From assembly GCA_947628795.1 (NCBI GenBank), contig CANRBF010000014.1, positions 1-50,218 of the forward strand: a DNA stretch of 50,218 bases, given 5' to 3'. The position numbers and the translations under genes were made by a program. Origin of the DNA: an uncultured Monoglobus sp. GTDB lineage: Bacteria > Bacillota > Clostridia > Monoglobales > Monoglobaceae. Below, piece by piece: positions 8,303-16,158 of this stretch (within the stretch, counting starts at the first letter, position 1; each line of letters begins with the position of its first letter). The notes beneath the pieces were generated by a model that did not search any database, was not told the DNA's origin, and saw only the letters and a list, made by a program, of their open reading frames with translations.

Positions 8303-10054
8303 TTGGTAAAAGAACCAAAACTGCCCGCCGTCGAGCAGAAAGGAGTAATATTTATAGCAATATATCACTTTGAAGCAAAAATAATAAGCCGAGGCAGCGG
8401 CCGCTCGGCTGTGGCTGCCGCAGCCTATGCGTCCTGTTCACAGATATATAACGACTATGACGGTGTTCAACACGACTATACCCGTAAGCAGGGCTGTGTT
8501 TACAGTGAAGTATTCCTGCCTCCAAACGCACCCGAAGAATGGAAAGACCGTGCCGAATTATGGAATGCTGTCGAAGCCGCCGAAAAATCCAAAGACAGCA
8601 GACTGGCAAGGGAGCTGATTGTTGCTTTGCCTATCGAGGTTGGTATTGACGAATGGAAAGCAATACTTAAAGATTTTATACAAGAGCAGTGCGTAAGCAA
8701 GGGAATGTGCGCCGACGTGAATATCCATGATACCGACGGGTATAATCCTCATGCTCATATTTTGCTTACAGTAAGACCGATTAACAAAAAAGGCAAATGG
8801 CAGGCTAAGACGCAGAAAGAATATTTATGCAAGCGCGGAGATGAGGAACGCGGATTTACCTCAGCCGAGTTTAAGACGGCGCAAGCCGACGGCTGGGAGA
8901 AGCAGTATCAATACAAGGTCGGCAAGAAGAAAATCTATATGACGCCCTCCGAGGCTGAAGCGCAGAATTTAGAGCGAGTTTCCAAAAATCCGAAAAGTAC
9001 TCGCTACGGCAGACAGAACCCGATATGCGCCGAGTGGAATAGTGAGGGGCAGATTCTAAAATGGCGCAAAGCATGGGAGAATGCGGTCAATAAATCTTTG
9101 GAGCAGAAAAACATTGACGCCCGTATCGACTGCAGGAGTTTTAAGGATAGAAACTTTGACGAACAGCCGACAATTCACGAAGGAGTAACCGCCCGCATTA
9201 TCGAGCAGCGCGGCGGTGTTTCGGAAAGGTGTGAACTAAATCGGCAGATCAGGGCGGACAACAAACTTCTGCGCGAATTAAAAGTTCATGTTAAAAAGCT
9301 GACTGACGCCCTAAAGAATACCGTACCGTCAATCGCGGCGCTGCCTGAAAATATACGCGCAAGTCTGGTTATATTTAGGTATCGAATAAAGTTTAACTCT
9401 GTTCGGATCAAAGATATAGAACAGGATAAGAAGAAAATGTTACCGATACTCAAAAGATATGACAAAATCAAATCCGAGCTTAAACAAAAGAACGCCGAAC
9501 GCAAAAAGCTGCAAGCCGAGAAAAAGTCTTTCGGCTCTATGCGGTTTGTAAAGCAAAATCAACTTGAGCGCCGTATAGCCAAAGTCATTGAGGAAATCGA
9601 GGAGCTGAAAAGCGAGCGTAAATATTTACTCTCCGAACTTTATTGCCAAAATGATACAGAAGTATCGGAACTTGAAAGACAAATCTCGGATAACATCGTA
9701 GTTCTCGAAAAGCTAAACAGCATAAATTCGGACTTATCCGAGCAATACAATACGGAAAAAGCACGCTATTTTGATATTCAAAGTGCCATACCGCAGGAAG
9801 ATAAAGCCGAAGTAAATTACGAGCGCCGAAACATCAGAGACAACGCCATGACCGAAGCTGCATATCGGCTAAAGGAAATCTACGGTAAGAAATACGATTA
9901 TACCTTATTAAAGCGATCCGAAACCGAAGTAAACCGCGAACTGAATGTTTTGCAACAGGACAAGTCAATTCGACAGGAGCTGACAAAAGCCGAGCAAATT
10001 ACTCAAAACAAGTCTGAGATCATTCCGAAGAAAACCAAAACCGTGGAACATTAG
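8303..10054 (+). CDS. MobA/MobL (MobQ) family relaxase
   Basis: A conjugative relaxase that nicks oriT and pilots the single strand. The N-terminal domain (about residues 18-240 from TTG 8303) carries the family motifs IYHFEAKIISRGSGRSAVAAAAY and the metal-binding histidine motif YNPHAHILLTVRP. The C-terminal half is a long charged coiled coil with no helicase or primase domain. The reading frame opens at TTG 8303, used here because it is the only canonical codon. However, the family's conserved first residues (M-A-I-Y-H) begin at an ATA codon at 8354, placed 8 bases after AGAAAGGAG (8337-8345). That position is almost certainly the ancestral start. Whether the gene is translated from ATA, from TTG or not at all is open. 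Confidence 0.88.
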   Translation: MVKEPKLPAVEQKGVIFIAIYHFEAKIISRGSGRSAVAAAAYASCSQIYNDYDGVQHDYTRKQGCVYSEVFLPPNAPEEWKDRAELWNAVEAAEKSKDSRLARELIVALPIEVGIDEWKAILKDFIQEQCVSKGMCADVNIHDTDGYNPHAHILLTVRPINKKGKWQAKTQKEYLCKRGDEERGFTSAEFKTAQADGWEKQYQYKVGKKKIYMTPSEAEAQNLERVSKNPKSTRYGRQNPICAEWNSEGQILKWRKAWENAVNKSLEQKNIDARIDCRSFKDRNFDEQPTIHEGVTARIIEQRGGVSERCELNRQIRADNKLLRELKVHVKKLTDALKNTVPSIAALPENIRASLVIFRYRIKFNSVRIKDIEQDKKKMLPILKRYDKIKSELKQKNAERKKLQAEKKSFGSMRFVKQNQLERRIAKVIEEIEELKSERKYLLSELYCQNDTEVSELERQISDNIVVLEKLNSINSDLSEQYNTEKARYFDIQSAIPQEDKAEVNYERRNIRDNAMTEAAYRLKEIYGKKYDYTLLKRSETEVNRELNVLQQDKSIRQELTKAEQITQNKSEIIPKKTKTVEH

Positions 10055-10685
10055 ACCCTTATTTTCAGCCCATCGAGACATATTATATACCCGACCCCGA
10101 AACAAGCGCCGAAACCCACACAAATCCGTACCTCGCAAAGCCCTAACTTTCCACGCCGTCACGCAGTAGAACAGCCGTTTAGAAGGTTTTAATACAATAT
10201 CATTACTTTATATAATTTGTCGAATAAAACCCACATAAAACCGTTGGTTATACGTCCCTACTGCGTGACATATCTCTCACTTTTTGCTGTCAAGCGCAGC
10301 TTTGCAGAGATTATACAGTAAACAACAGCGTTTACAGACTATGAACACGAAATTAATATGTTCAAAAAAGTAAAATCCTTGATAACCATATATTTTAAGA
10401 TTATTAGAAAGTTCATAATACGTATTTTTAAGGATTAATATATGCTCTGCGACATTAATGTATGGTATTAGGCTTTTTTGATTGATAAAATTGTAAACTT
10501 TTCCGTTTCTGATATCAACAAGACAAATTAAATCACGGAAATGGCACGGTTAATTTTGAAAAAATTTAGATATGTATTTAAGATAAAAATAATTAAACTT
10601 TATTTTTGTATAGTAGTAATATAATGCATTGTTGAAAAGTGAATAGTTTACAGGAAAACCATAGAAAGTCGGCTTCACTGTATTA
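10055..10685. other. Gap after the relaxase, probable right end of the IME
   Basis: No credible gene is present in these 631 bp and AT content rises sharply after about 10180. A perfect 12-bp inverted repeat, GTCACGCAGTAG (10158-10169) and its complement (10258-10269), spans 112 bp. A second small hairpin is GTAAAC/GTTTAC at 10318-10335. The GC and structure change here suggests the IME end lies within this stretch, but no copy of the left-end GTAGC repeats was found. Confidence 0.5.
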
Positions 10686-11582
10686 TTAGATCCATTTCAA
10701 ATTATGCGGGTCCCATTGTTTGGCGAAAGGTTGGTTTAGTATGGCGGATTTGTAGGGATCTTCGAGGAATGTGGCTATGGTGTTTATTGCGGATTCAAAG
10801 TTAGGTGTGGCTATATGGATTTTCTTTGCGAAAGCTGTCCATTTTGTTTGCATTGCGGAATTGTTGCCGAATGAGGCGAGAGCGGCAAATTGCTCAATTG
10901 TGAAGTTGTGTTCGCGGTTTTGAAAAGTTTGGCGCAGAGCGAGAGAAAGTGTTTTGCTGTCGAATTCAAACTTATTCGCCAGATAATAAATATCGTAATA
11001 ATCTTTCATGCGACTTGAAAAGTCCATTAGATCCAAGATAGCGTCAAGCTTTTCTGCGATCGTTGTTTCAAGAGAATAAGTGTTTATTGTTGGTGCCTCG
11101 AAATCGTCAAGCTGTGTGGGGATCCTGCGCGTTTTCTTATCGGGCACGATTATATCGCCCACGCCGAAATCAATGGTAAACGGTGTGCGCGTGTTTTTGA
11201 TATGAGCCACGACGGAAGCCCCGATACCGGTGTATTTTTTGGCTATGGAAATCGGCTCAACGCTTTTTACCTCAAAAGTGACATAATCATTTCCTGTATC
11301 CACGCCGATTATTTCTTCCAAAATTTTTCTTAGCTGCTCGGGGGTGTTCGGGATTTTTTGAAGCAGGAAATCCACGTCGACGGTTATGCGGCTGTCAAAA
11401 TTTGTAATTGCGTAAATGAACAAGCCGCCTTTTAACACTAAGTTTTCGGAATATTTTGATTTTTCAAGTCGGCGCAAAAATTCTTCCTGGCAGAAAAGCT
11501 GCATACATAATTGATAACTTCTCCCGGTCTCCGCAGCTTTGTTTTTGAGCCGCGCGAGGACGGATGCCGCTTTGTCAGCCAT
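10686..11582 (-). CDS. abiEii: AbiEii-type nucleotidyltransferase toxin (type IV toxin-antitoxin)
   Basis: A 298-residue protein of the AbiEii/AbiGii family, whose members transfer nucleotides to cellular RNA targets and cause reversible growth arrest during phage infection. The nucleotidyltransferase motif is visible as LVLKGGLFIYAITNF followed by TVDVDFLL, with the paired aspartates of the metal site. A later conserved segment EKLDAI...RMKDYYDIYYL corresponds to the downstream family motifs. All these residues are present, so the toxin looks intact. It overlaps the upstream antitoxin gene by 8 bp (ATGGCTGA), the usual translational coupling of abiEi-abiEii. No membrane segments are visible. 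Confidence 0.9.
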   Translation of the reverse strand: MADKAASVLARLKNKAAETGRSYQLCMQLFCQEEFLRRLEKSKYSENLVLKGGLFIYAITNFDSRITVDVDFLLQKIPNTPEQLRKILEEIIGVDTGNDYVTFEVKSVEPISIAKKYTGIGASVVAHIKNTRTPFTIDFGVGDIIVPDKKTRRIPTQLDDFEAPTINTYSLETTIAEKLDAILDLMDFSSRMKDYYDIYYLANKFEFDSKTLSLALRQTFQNREHNFTIEQFAALASFGNNSAMQTKWTAFAKKIHIATPNFESAINTIATFLEDPYKSAILNQPFAKQWDPHNLKWI

Positions 11583-12180
11583 TCAAAATCACCTCCATAG
11601 TGTCAAATACTTTTTTATACACTTTCATTTTTTTAGCGTATATTGAGAGGTTGGACAGATTTTTATTATTGTCCGCAGCGTAAGCGTTGATCGCCTTGAC
11701 AAACATCTCGCTGTCCAGCCCGGTTTTATATTTGAAGCAGTCGCATATCGTTCGTTCTTTGTCATAGACTCTGAGCTTAACGCCGCTAAAGTCTCCTGTT
11801 GTCACACCAAGGTCAAAGTTTTTGTTTTGTATAAAGTACGCTCGTATCGGAACAGCATCAAGTCTGAGCTTGCTTTTAGCGATAGTTCGCGAGACGGCGA
11901 TCGTCCATTTGCGCGGTGTAAAATCGCTGTAACCGTAGTGAAACAGAGCCGATTCAACACACACGATTCCCTCGGGGAGCAGAGCGGCGAGAATCTGTTC
12001 CTCACTGATATTATTGTCTTCCGCAAGACAATAATAGCCATGTTTAATTCGCCTGATATAACCGCTCTTACAAAATTCGGAAACATCGTAATTATGCAGC
12101 CCGGCAGCAGCGAAATCGGCGGTCTTGGCAATTCCGCCCATCTCTGATATGACTTGTTTGACAGTTTCTTTTTTATTCAT
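11575..12180 (-). CDS. abiEi: AbiEi-type antitoxin/transcriptional repressor
   Basis: A 201-residue protein. It has an N-terminal winged-helix region (residues 5-60, with the motif YIRRIKHGYYCLAED) and a C-terminal domain with YDKERTICDCFKYK, both typical of AbiEi antitoxins. AbiEi represses its own promoter and neutralises the toxin indirectly. ATG 12180 is preferred because TTGGAGTT lies six bases upstream. An earlier ATG at 12225 coincides with the predicted transcription start of the promoter at 12231-12259 and has no ribosome site. It is the first gene of the two-gene operon. Confidence 0.88.
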   Translation of the reverse strand: MNKKETVKQVISEMGGIAKTADFAAAGLHNYDVSEFCKSGYIRRIKHGYYCLAEDNNISEEQILAALLPEGIVCVESALFHYGYSDFTPRKWTIAVSRTIAKSKLRLDAVPIRAYFIQNKNFDLGVTTGDFSGVKLRVYDKERTICDCFKYKTGLDSEMFVKAINAYAADNNKNLSNLSIYAKKMKVYKKVFDTMEVILNG

Positions 12181-12230
12181 TTTAACTCCAACTTTCGATA
12201 CACAAAAATTTAAAACTGTGTTCATAAAAT

Positions 12231-12259
12231 ATTATATTTAAGTTTGTCATATTTGTCAA
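12231..12259 (-). promoter_or_regulatory. Consensus promoter of the abiE operon
   Basis: On the minus strand TTGACA (plus 12254-12259) and TATAAT (plus 12231-12236) both match consensus, with exactly 17 bp between them. The repeated TTGACA/ATGACA steps in the spacer could form part of an AbiEi operator. Confidence 0.85.
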
Positions 12260-12347
12260 GAAAAATAAACTACAGATCAAATTTTACTTGCAATATTTGC
12301 AAAAAAATTGGCTATTTTTTCAGCATCACGAGATTTCCGGCGAGAGA

Positions 12348-12376
12348 TTGAAAAATTTAGCGGATTGTGGTATAAT
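12348..12376 (+). promoter_or_regulatory. Promoter of the GNAT gene
   Basis: TTGAAA at 12348-12353 and TATAAT at 12371-12376 are 17 bp apart, with a TGG extended -10. It is back-to-back with the abiE promoter. Confidence 0.8.
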
Positions 12377-12411
12377 TGTTTTATGTTTGAATGAAACGAA
12401 AAGAGGTAATT

Positions 12412-12885
12412 ATGGACTATACAATCAGGGAAATAGCGGAGGAAGAATACAGTTTACTTGAAGACTTTTTATACGAAGCTATTTTTGTGCCGCAGGGAAC
12501 CTCTGCGCCTTCCAAATCAATTATTGAGCAGCCCGAGTTACAGGTGTATATAGCCGGTTTTGGGACTAAGAAGGACGATATGGGGTTGGTTGCAGAAGTG
12601 AGCGGCAAAGTTGTCGGCGCTGTTTGGGTGCGCATTATGGACGATTACGGGCATATTGATGATGACACTCCGTCATTTGCGATATCATTATATAAGGAAT
12701 ATCGCGGCTTTGGTATCGGGACCGCATTGATGAGAGAAATGCTCCGTGTTTTGAAAATCAGAGGATACAAACAAGCGTCGCTTTCGGTTCAAAAGGCAAA
12801 CTACGCGCTAAAAATGTATCTTAAAATTGGATTTGAGATCGTGGATGAAAATGATGAAGAATATATCATGCTTTGCCGTTTATGA
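12412..12885 (+). CDS. GNAT-family N-acetyltransferase
   Basis: A 157-residue GCN5-related acetyltransferase. The acetyl-CoA-binding motif A is seen as SLYKEYRGFGIGTALMREML (R/Q-x-x-G-x-G/A type), preceded by a strand reading DTPSFAISL. Motif B lies in SVQKANYALKMYLKIGFEIV. The substrate cannot be told from sequence; candidates are a small amine, an antibiotic or a protein N-terminus. ATG 12412 follows AAGAGGT by 6 bases; an ATG seven codons earlier lacks such a site. The metallo-hydrolase gene follows after 57 bp, so the two may share the promoter at 12348-12376. Confidence 0.88.
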   Translation: MDYTIREIAEEEYSLLEDFLYEAIFVPQGTSAPSKSIIEQPELQVYIAGFGTKKDDMGLVAEVSGKVVGAVWVRIMDDYGHIDDDTPSFAISLYKEYRGFGIGTALMREMLRVLKIRGYKQASLSVQKANYALKMYLKIGFEIVDENDEEYIMLCRL

Positions 12886-12942
12886 TACTACAAATACCTG
12901 TTAGTCGAGAAGTTAATTGAAACTATATGAGAGGGAAATACC

Positions 12943-13710
12943 GTGCAGTATAATTGGTTTACTGTTGAAAAAATTGATTCTCAGACATTTGCGATCAGCG
13001 AATACAAGCATTGGGAAGAAACGCACTCCTATTTGCTTTGTGGAACAGAGCGAGCCGTATTGATCGACACAGGATTGGGTGTTGCGAACATCAAAAAGGT
13101 GGTCGATGATTTGACCGATCTGCCTGTTTCTGTTATTACCACCCACGTCCATTGGGACCACATTGGCGGGCATAAGTATTTTGCGGATTTTGCCGTACAC
13201 GAAAACGAAGTAAGTTGGATTTCCGAGCAGTTTCCCATTCCGCTGCAAGCGGTCAAGGAAAATCTGACTTTGAAACCATGCGATTTTCCGGCGGATTTTA
13301 ATATAGAAGATTATCAAATTTTCAAGGGAACACCTGCAAGAATACTGCGCGACGGCGACTTAATTGATTTAGGCATTCGAACGCTGAAAGTGATCCATAC
13401 GCCCGGTCATTCACCGGGGCACTGTTGCTTCTATGAGCAAGACAGAGGCCGGCTGTATTCCGGCGATTTGATCTACAAAGGCTGTTTGGACGCCTTTTAT
13501 CCGACTACCGACCCGATTGTGTTTATGTGCTCTGTGGAAAAGGTAAGCTCGCTCAAAATCAAAAAGGTGTTACCGGCACATCATCAGCTAAATATTTCGG
13601 CTTCATTAGTTGATGAAATTGCAAAAGCGTTTCAGTCCTTATATCACCAAGGCAAGCCGCGGCAAGGAAACGGCATATTTGATTTTGGGACGTTTCAGAT
13701 ACATATTTGA
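12943..13710 (+). CDS. MBL-fold metallo-hydrolase
   Basis: A 255-residue metallo-beta-lactamase-superfamily protein. The zinc motif HxHxDH is HVHWDH at residues 68-73. Other family metal ligands are His in HTPGHSPGH, Asp in YSGDLIY and His in LPAHH. The protein has no signal peptide, so it acts in the cytoplasm. Such proteins hydrolyse thioesters, lactones or phosphodiesters, and the substrate is not determinable here. The start is GTG 12943, supported by GAGGGA 8 bases upstream. A hydrolase of this type beside a GNAT is compatible with a detoxification pair. Confidence 0.9.
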   Translation: MQYNWFTVEKIDSQTFAISEYKHWEETHSYLLCGTERAVLIDTGLGVANIKKVVDDLTDLPVSVITTHVHWDHIGGHKYFADFAVHENEVSWISEQFPIPLQAVKENLTLKPCDFPADFNIEDYQIFKGTPARILRDGDLIDLGIRTLKVIHTPGHSPGHCCFYEQDRGRLYSGDLIYKGCLDAFYPTTDPIVFMCSVEKVSSLKIKKVLPAHHQLNISASLVDEIAKAFQSLYHQGKPRQGNGIFDFGTFQIHI

Positions 13711-13995
13711 GAGGTGAATGACAGAACCCATTTTTGAGGGGTAGTAATAGCTATCATTACTTTGGTGATTTTTGCTTCTTAACTCCTTGATTTTACTGTG
13801 GTTGAGAACGCCTATTGTTCCGCATATATGGAGTTTGGGGGTGTTGAGGTGAATGGCAATAAATTACTTGAAATATTGAATATATTATGGTATCATATAA
13901 ATGAATTAAGTTTTAATTTAGATTGGAGACTTATTGACTAATAGGATCAGTTGATCTGCAAGAATTGCAGGTGGCACAGTTATTAATTTGTCAAT

Positions 13996-14067
13996 TGCGT
14001 GTGTGCAGCGCGCAAAAATTCAGGGCGTTTTGGCATTGCCAAAACGCCCTGTTTGTGGGATTTTAGA
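13996..14067 (-). repeat. Right copy of the inverted 72-bp terminator-containing repeat
   Basis: Its reverse complement aligns without gaps to 5461-5532 (56/72 identical by my count). Identity runs across the upstream CTAAAATCCC, the hairpin and the downstream GCACACACG segment. Confidence 0.75.
14014..14051 (-). terminator. Strong terminator of the lipoprotein gene
   Basis: A perfect 14-bp stem (14021-14034 with 14038-14051; CAGGGCGTTTTGGC and its complement) with a 3-base loop. On the minus strand it is followed by AATTTTTGC. It lies about 130 bp beyond the stop codon of the lipoprotein gene. Confidence 0.85.
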
Positions 14068-14181
14068 TCAAATTTAGCTTTTCATCACTTTCTCTCCGGA
14101 AGCAGTAATCGCCGAATTTACGTAATTTCTCACCCGAGTGTCATATCTGGGAATATTGTAAGCTCAGTTTGACGCGGCGCT

Positions 14182-16029
14182 TTAGCTTTCCGCGACCACC
14201 GCGACGATCCCGCCCGTATAATTCGGCTCGGAGAAGTACACTTTTTCGGCTCTGTCATCGGTCACGGTAAAGCCGGAAGCTCCCATATCATACTTGCCGG
14301 ACCTCACATCCGAAAGGAAATCAGCCGCTTCCACACTGTTTATATTAAGTCCATAGCCGTATGCCTTGCAGAAGCGCACGGCTATATCCACATCATACCC
14401 AACCGCCTGATCGTCCTTTGTGTAGGCAAACGGCGCGTTTCCAAGCTTTAGGGCAAGCTCTACCGTGCCGTTTGACGCGGGCAGATCTTCAAAGGATTCA
14501 ACAGTCTTTCGGCTCTCGTCCGAACCAAACCATATATCCTCCAGTTCTTTTAGCGTACCGTCGGCTTTCAGCTCGGCGAGAAATTGGTTGAATTCATCGC
14601 ACAGGCGTTTTCCCTTGTCCGTCTTTGGAAACGCAAACGCGTAACTGTCATCTGTCAGACGTTCCGGCAGATAGGCAATGCCGTCGTTTTCCGAACACAG
14701 CATGCGCGCCGTCGGCTCGTCCATGAGGAAAGCGGCGATCTCTCCATGTTTGACGGCCGCGGCCATGTCCGCATATTCATTGTAATATTTTTTGTCGGCA
14801 TCACGTATAAATTCATCGGTGTACCTATCAAAAGTGCTTCCGTTCATAACCCCGACGGACTGTCCGTCCAGACTATGAATATCGGTTATAAGAGCTGAAT
14901 CCATCCAGTCACAGGACGGCATAAAGCTTCTGTCCGTATAGGTATCATCCGCCACATCCGAAAGATTTTTTACCGTGATATTTTGTCCGGACATAACCTG
15001 TTCCTGCGTTACCACTGTTGACGGGATCTCCATCCACATTCCCGGATCTTCATAATAGCAGGAAGCCGCTTTAATATCGTCATACTGTCCGGCCATCTCC
15101 AAAGCCAGCACTCGGCAGGCGAACTCTCCGTTCAGCGCCCAGTTGGTCGTGGCGCAGGCCTTCCAGTTTTTGCCTTCCTCCATAAGCTGAATATCCTCGT
15201 CACATATATCTACCGATACCATGGGAATATCGCTGCCTAATTCCCGCAGGGCTTTATATACTCCTCTGGCATAGGCGTCATAGCAGCACCATATGGCGTC
15301 TATTTCACCGTCATTGTATTTTCCGATAATGTTCTCCGCAGTTTCCTGCATGGAAGATACAGGGTTTAGGTGATCTTCCGGAGCCATCCGCTCCGGCGTC
15401 TTTATCCGTCCCTCTGTTTCATAAAGCCGGTAGCCGGCCTGGCGGCGGTCAAAAGCGATAACGTAGTTTTCTTCCTGCACCTGCAGGATATTGACCGGTT
15501 CATTTTTTGCCGTTTTGTCCGGATACATGGCTAAGATCTCTTCCACCAGAGCCGCCGCAAGCTCGGAATCCTGCTGGAACAGCTGGACCACGCCGTCGAT
15601 CGTTTCCGTTTCCCCGTTTTCATTTCTGAAAGAGGTGTCAAATGTTGCTATCTTCAGGTTCGGGTATTCTTTCAATACGTCCGTCAGAAATTCCCATGAA
15701 TAATCTACTCCGCCGTGTGACACCAGCAGTCCGTCATAACCGGCTTTTGCACATTGTAAAATTCTGTTTTTCCATTCCTCGTCGCTATCCTCGCAGAAAA
15801 AAGTGTCCGCCTCCATACCCAGGGCTTCCGCCGTCTTTGTAAATGAATCCGACCACAGCTCAAAAATGGGCGAGGATGACATATACATGATATACGCTAC
15901 TTTTTTCCCTTCCACCGGATTATTTTTCACCGAATTATTTTCCGCCGGATTATTTCCCTTTGGGGAGCAGCCTGCCGGACAGGCTATTATCAGGGCGGCC
16001 GTTATAAGTAATGTAATTATTTTTCGCAT
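14182..16029 (-). CDS. Hybrid periplasmic-binding lipoprotein (type I sugar-binding domain plus permuted type II binding lobes)
   Basis: A 615-residue secreted lipoprotein. The signal peptide carries a lipobox ending at Cys17 (LIIAC) or Cys21. Residues about 40-350 resemble ribose-type type I periplasmic-binding domains (KVAYIMYMSSSPIFELWSDS, DAIWCCYDAYARGVYKAL). Residues about 385-500 look like the second lobe of an amino-acid-type SBP_bac_3 domain (LDGQSVGVMNGS, AAFLMDEPTARML, ADGTLKELEDIWFG). Residues about 525-615 look like the first lobe (VELALKLGNAPFAYT, GYDVDIAVRFC, KYDMGASGFTVT) and the protein ends there. The lobe order is thus the reverse of normal. It starts at ATG 16029 after AAGGAG. 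No permease gene is next to it; it is divergent from a MerR-type regulator, which may control it. Confidence 0.82.
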   Translation of the reverse strand: MRKIITLLITAALIIACPAGCSPKGNNPAENNSVKNNPVEGKKVAYIMYMSSSPIFELWSDSFTKTAEALGMEADTFFCEDSDEEWKNRILQCAKAGYDGLLVSHGGVDYSWEFLTDVLKEYPNLKIATFDTSFRNENGETETIDGVVQLFQQDSELAAALVEEILAMYPDKTAKNEPVNILQVQEENYVIAFDRRQAGYRLYETEGRIKTPERMAPEDHLNPVSSMQETAENIIGKYNDGEIDAIWCCYDAYARGVYKALRELGSDIPMVSVDICDEDIQLMEEGKNWKACATTNWALNGEFACRVLALEMAGQYDDIKAASCYYEDPGMWMEIPSTVVTQEQVMSGQNITVKNLSDVADDTYTDRSFMPSCDWMDSALITDIHSLDGQSVGVMNGSTFDRYTDEFIRDADKKYYNEYADMAAAVKHGEIAAFLMDEPTARMLCSENDGIAYLPERLTDDSYAFAFPKTDKGKRLCDEFNQFLAELKADGTLKELEDIWFGSDESRKTVESFEDLPASNGTVELALKLGNAPFAYTKDDQAVGYDVDIAVRFCKAYGYGLNINSVEAADFLSDVRSGKYDMGASGFTVTDDRAEKVYFSEPNYTGGIVAVVAES

Positions 16030-16083
16030 TTCTAATCTCCTTCATGTTTTTTATATAATCTGTCAAAAGCTTTTATATATTTA

Positions 16084-16112
16084 TTGACATTTTTCTTTAT
16101 ATACATTATAAT
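16084..16112 (+). promoter_or_regulatory. Consensus promoter of the MerR-type regulator
   Basis: TTGACA at 16084-16089 and TATAAT at 16107-16112 are both perfect with a 17-bp spacer. Confidence 0.85.
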
Positions 16113-16119
16113 TGTAACA

Positions 16120-16135
16120 TGTTCACTCATGAACA
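16120..16135. promoter_or_regulatory. Inverted repeat TGTTCA-N4-TGAACA, candidate operator
   Basis: A perfect 6-bp inverted repeat with 4-bp spacing lies 7 bp beyond the -10 of the regulator promoter, over the expected start of transcription. Protein binding here would block the promoter. Binding by the adjacent MerR-type protein is inferred. Confidence 0.5.
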
Positions 16136-16158
16136 GGTCAATAGTTGGGAGTGATTTT

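Larger units (their letters stand above)
7918..8315 (+). promoter_or_regulatory. Extremely hairpin-rich leader between oriT and relaxase
   Basis: The 399-bp gap contains a chain of inverted repeats: 7918-7943, 8000-8019 (CTTTTCCGC/GCGGAAAAG), 8054-8069, 8094-8113, 8137-8161, 8176-8194, 8216-8236 and 8249-8275 (11-bp stem). A 9-bp pair CAGTCGAAC/GTTCGACTG (8165-8173 with 8237-8245) encloses two of the inner hairpins. Two alternative hairpins follow at 8297-8320. No ORF longer than a shadow is seen. The structure could serve single-strand transfer, a conversion origin or control of relaxase translation. Confidence 0.7.
5519..10269. mobile_element. Integrative and mobilizable element (IME), right boundary approximate
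   Basis: The unit contains a tyrosine integrase, a divergent XRE repressor, two small genes, an oriT with an IncQ/MobQ nick sequence and a MobA/MobL relaxase. It has no type IV secretion genes, no coupling protein and no replication gene, which defines a mobilizable rather than self-conjugative element. It is inserted just after the terminator of the GGGtGRT operon. The left boundary is placed at the GTAGC repeats. The right boundary is unknown; 10269 is only the end of a 12-bp inverted repeat in the following gap. The AbiE pair could be its cargo. Confidence 0.6.
13711..14181. other. Gap between the MBL gene and the lipoprotein gene
   Basis: It holds a weak hairpin AGTAAT/ATTACT at 13743-13761 that may end the MBL transcript, a small CTGCAA/TTGCAG hairpin near 13954-13968, and the minus-strand terminator repeat at 13996-14067. 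A 30-codon GTG-started frame at 13849-13941 has no convincing ribosome site or homology and is not called. The rest is AT-rich with nothing recognised. Confidence 0.6.

Noticed and set aside
13849..13941. 30-codon GTG-started frame
   Set aside because: No clear ribosome site, no recognisable family, AT-rich gap next to a terminator.
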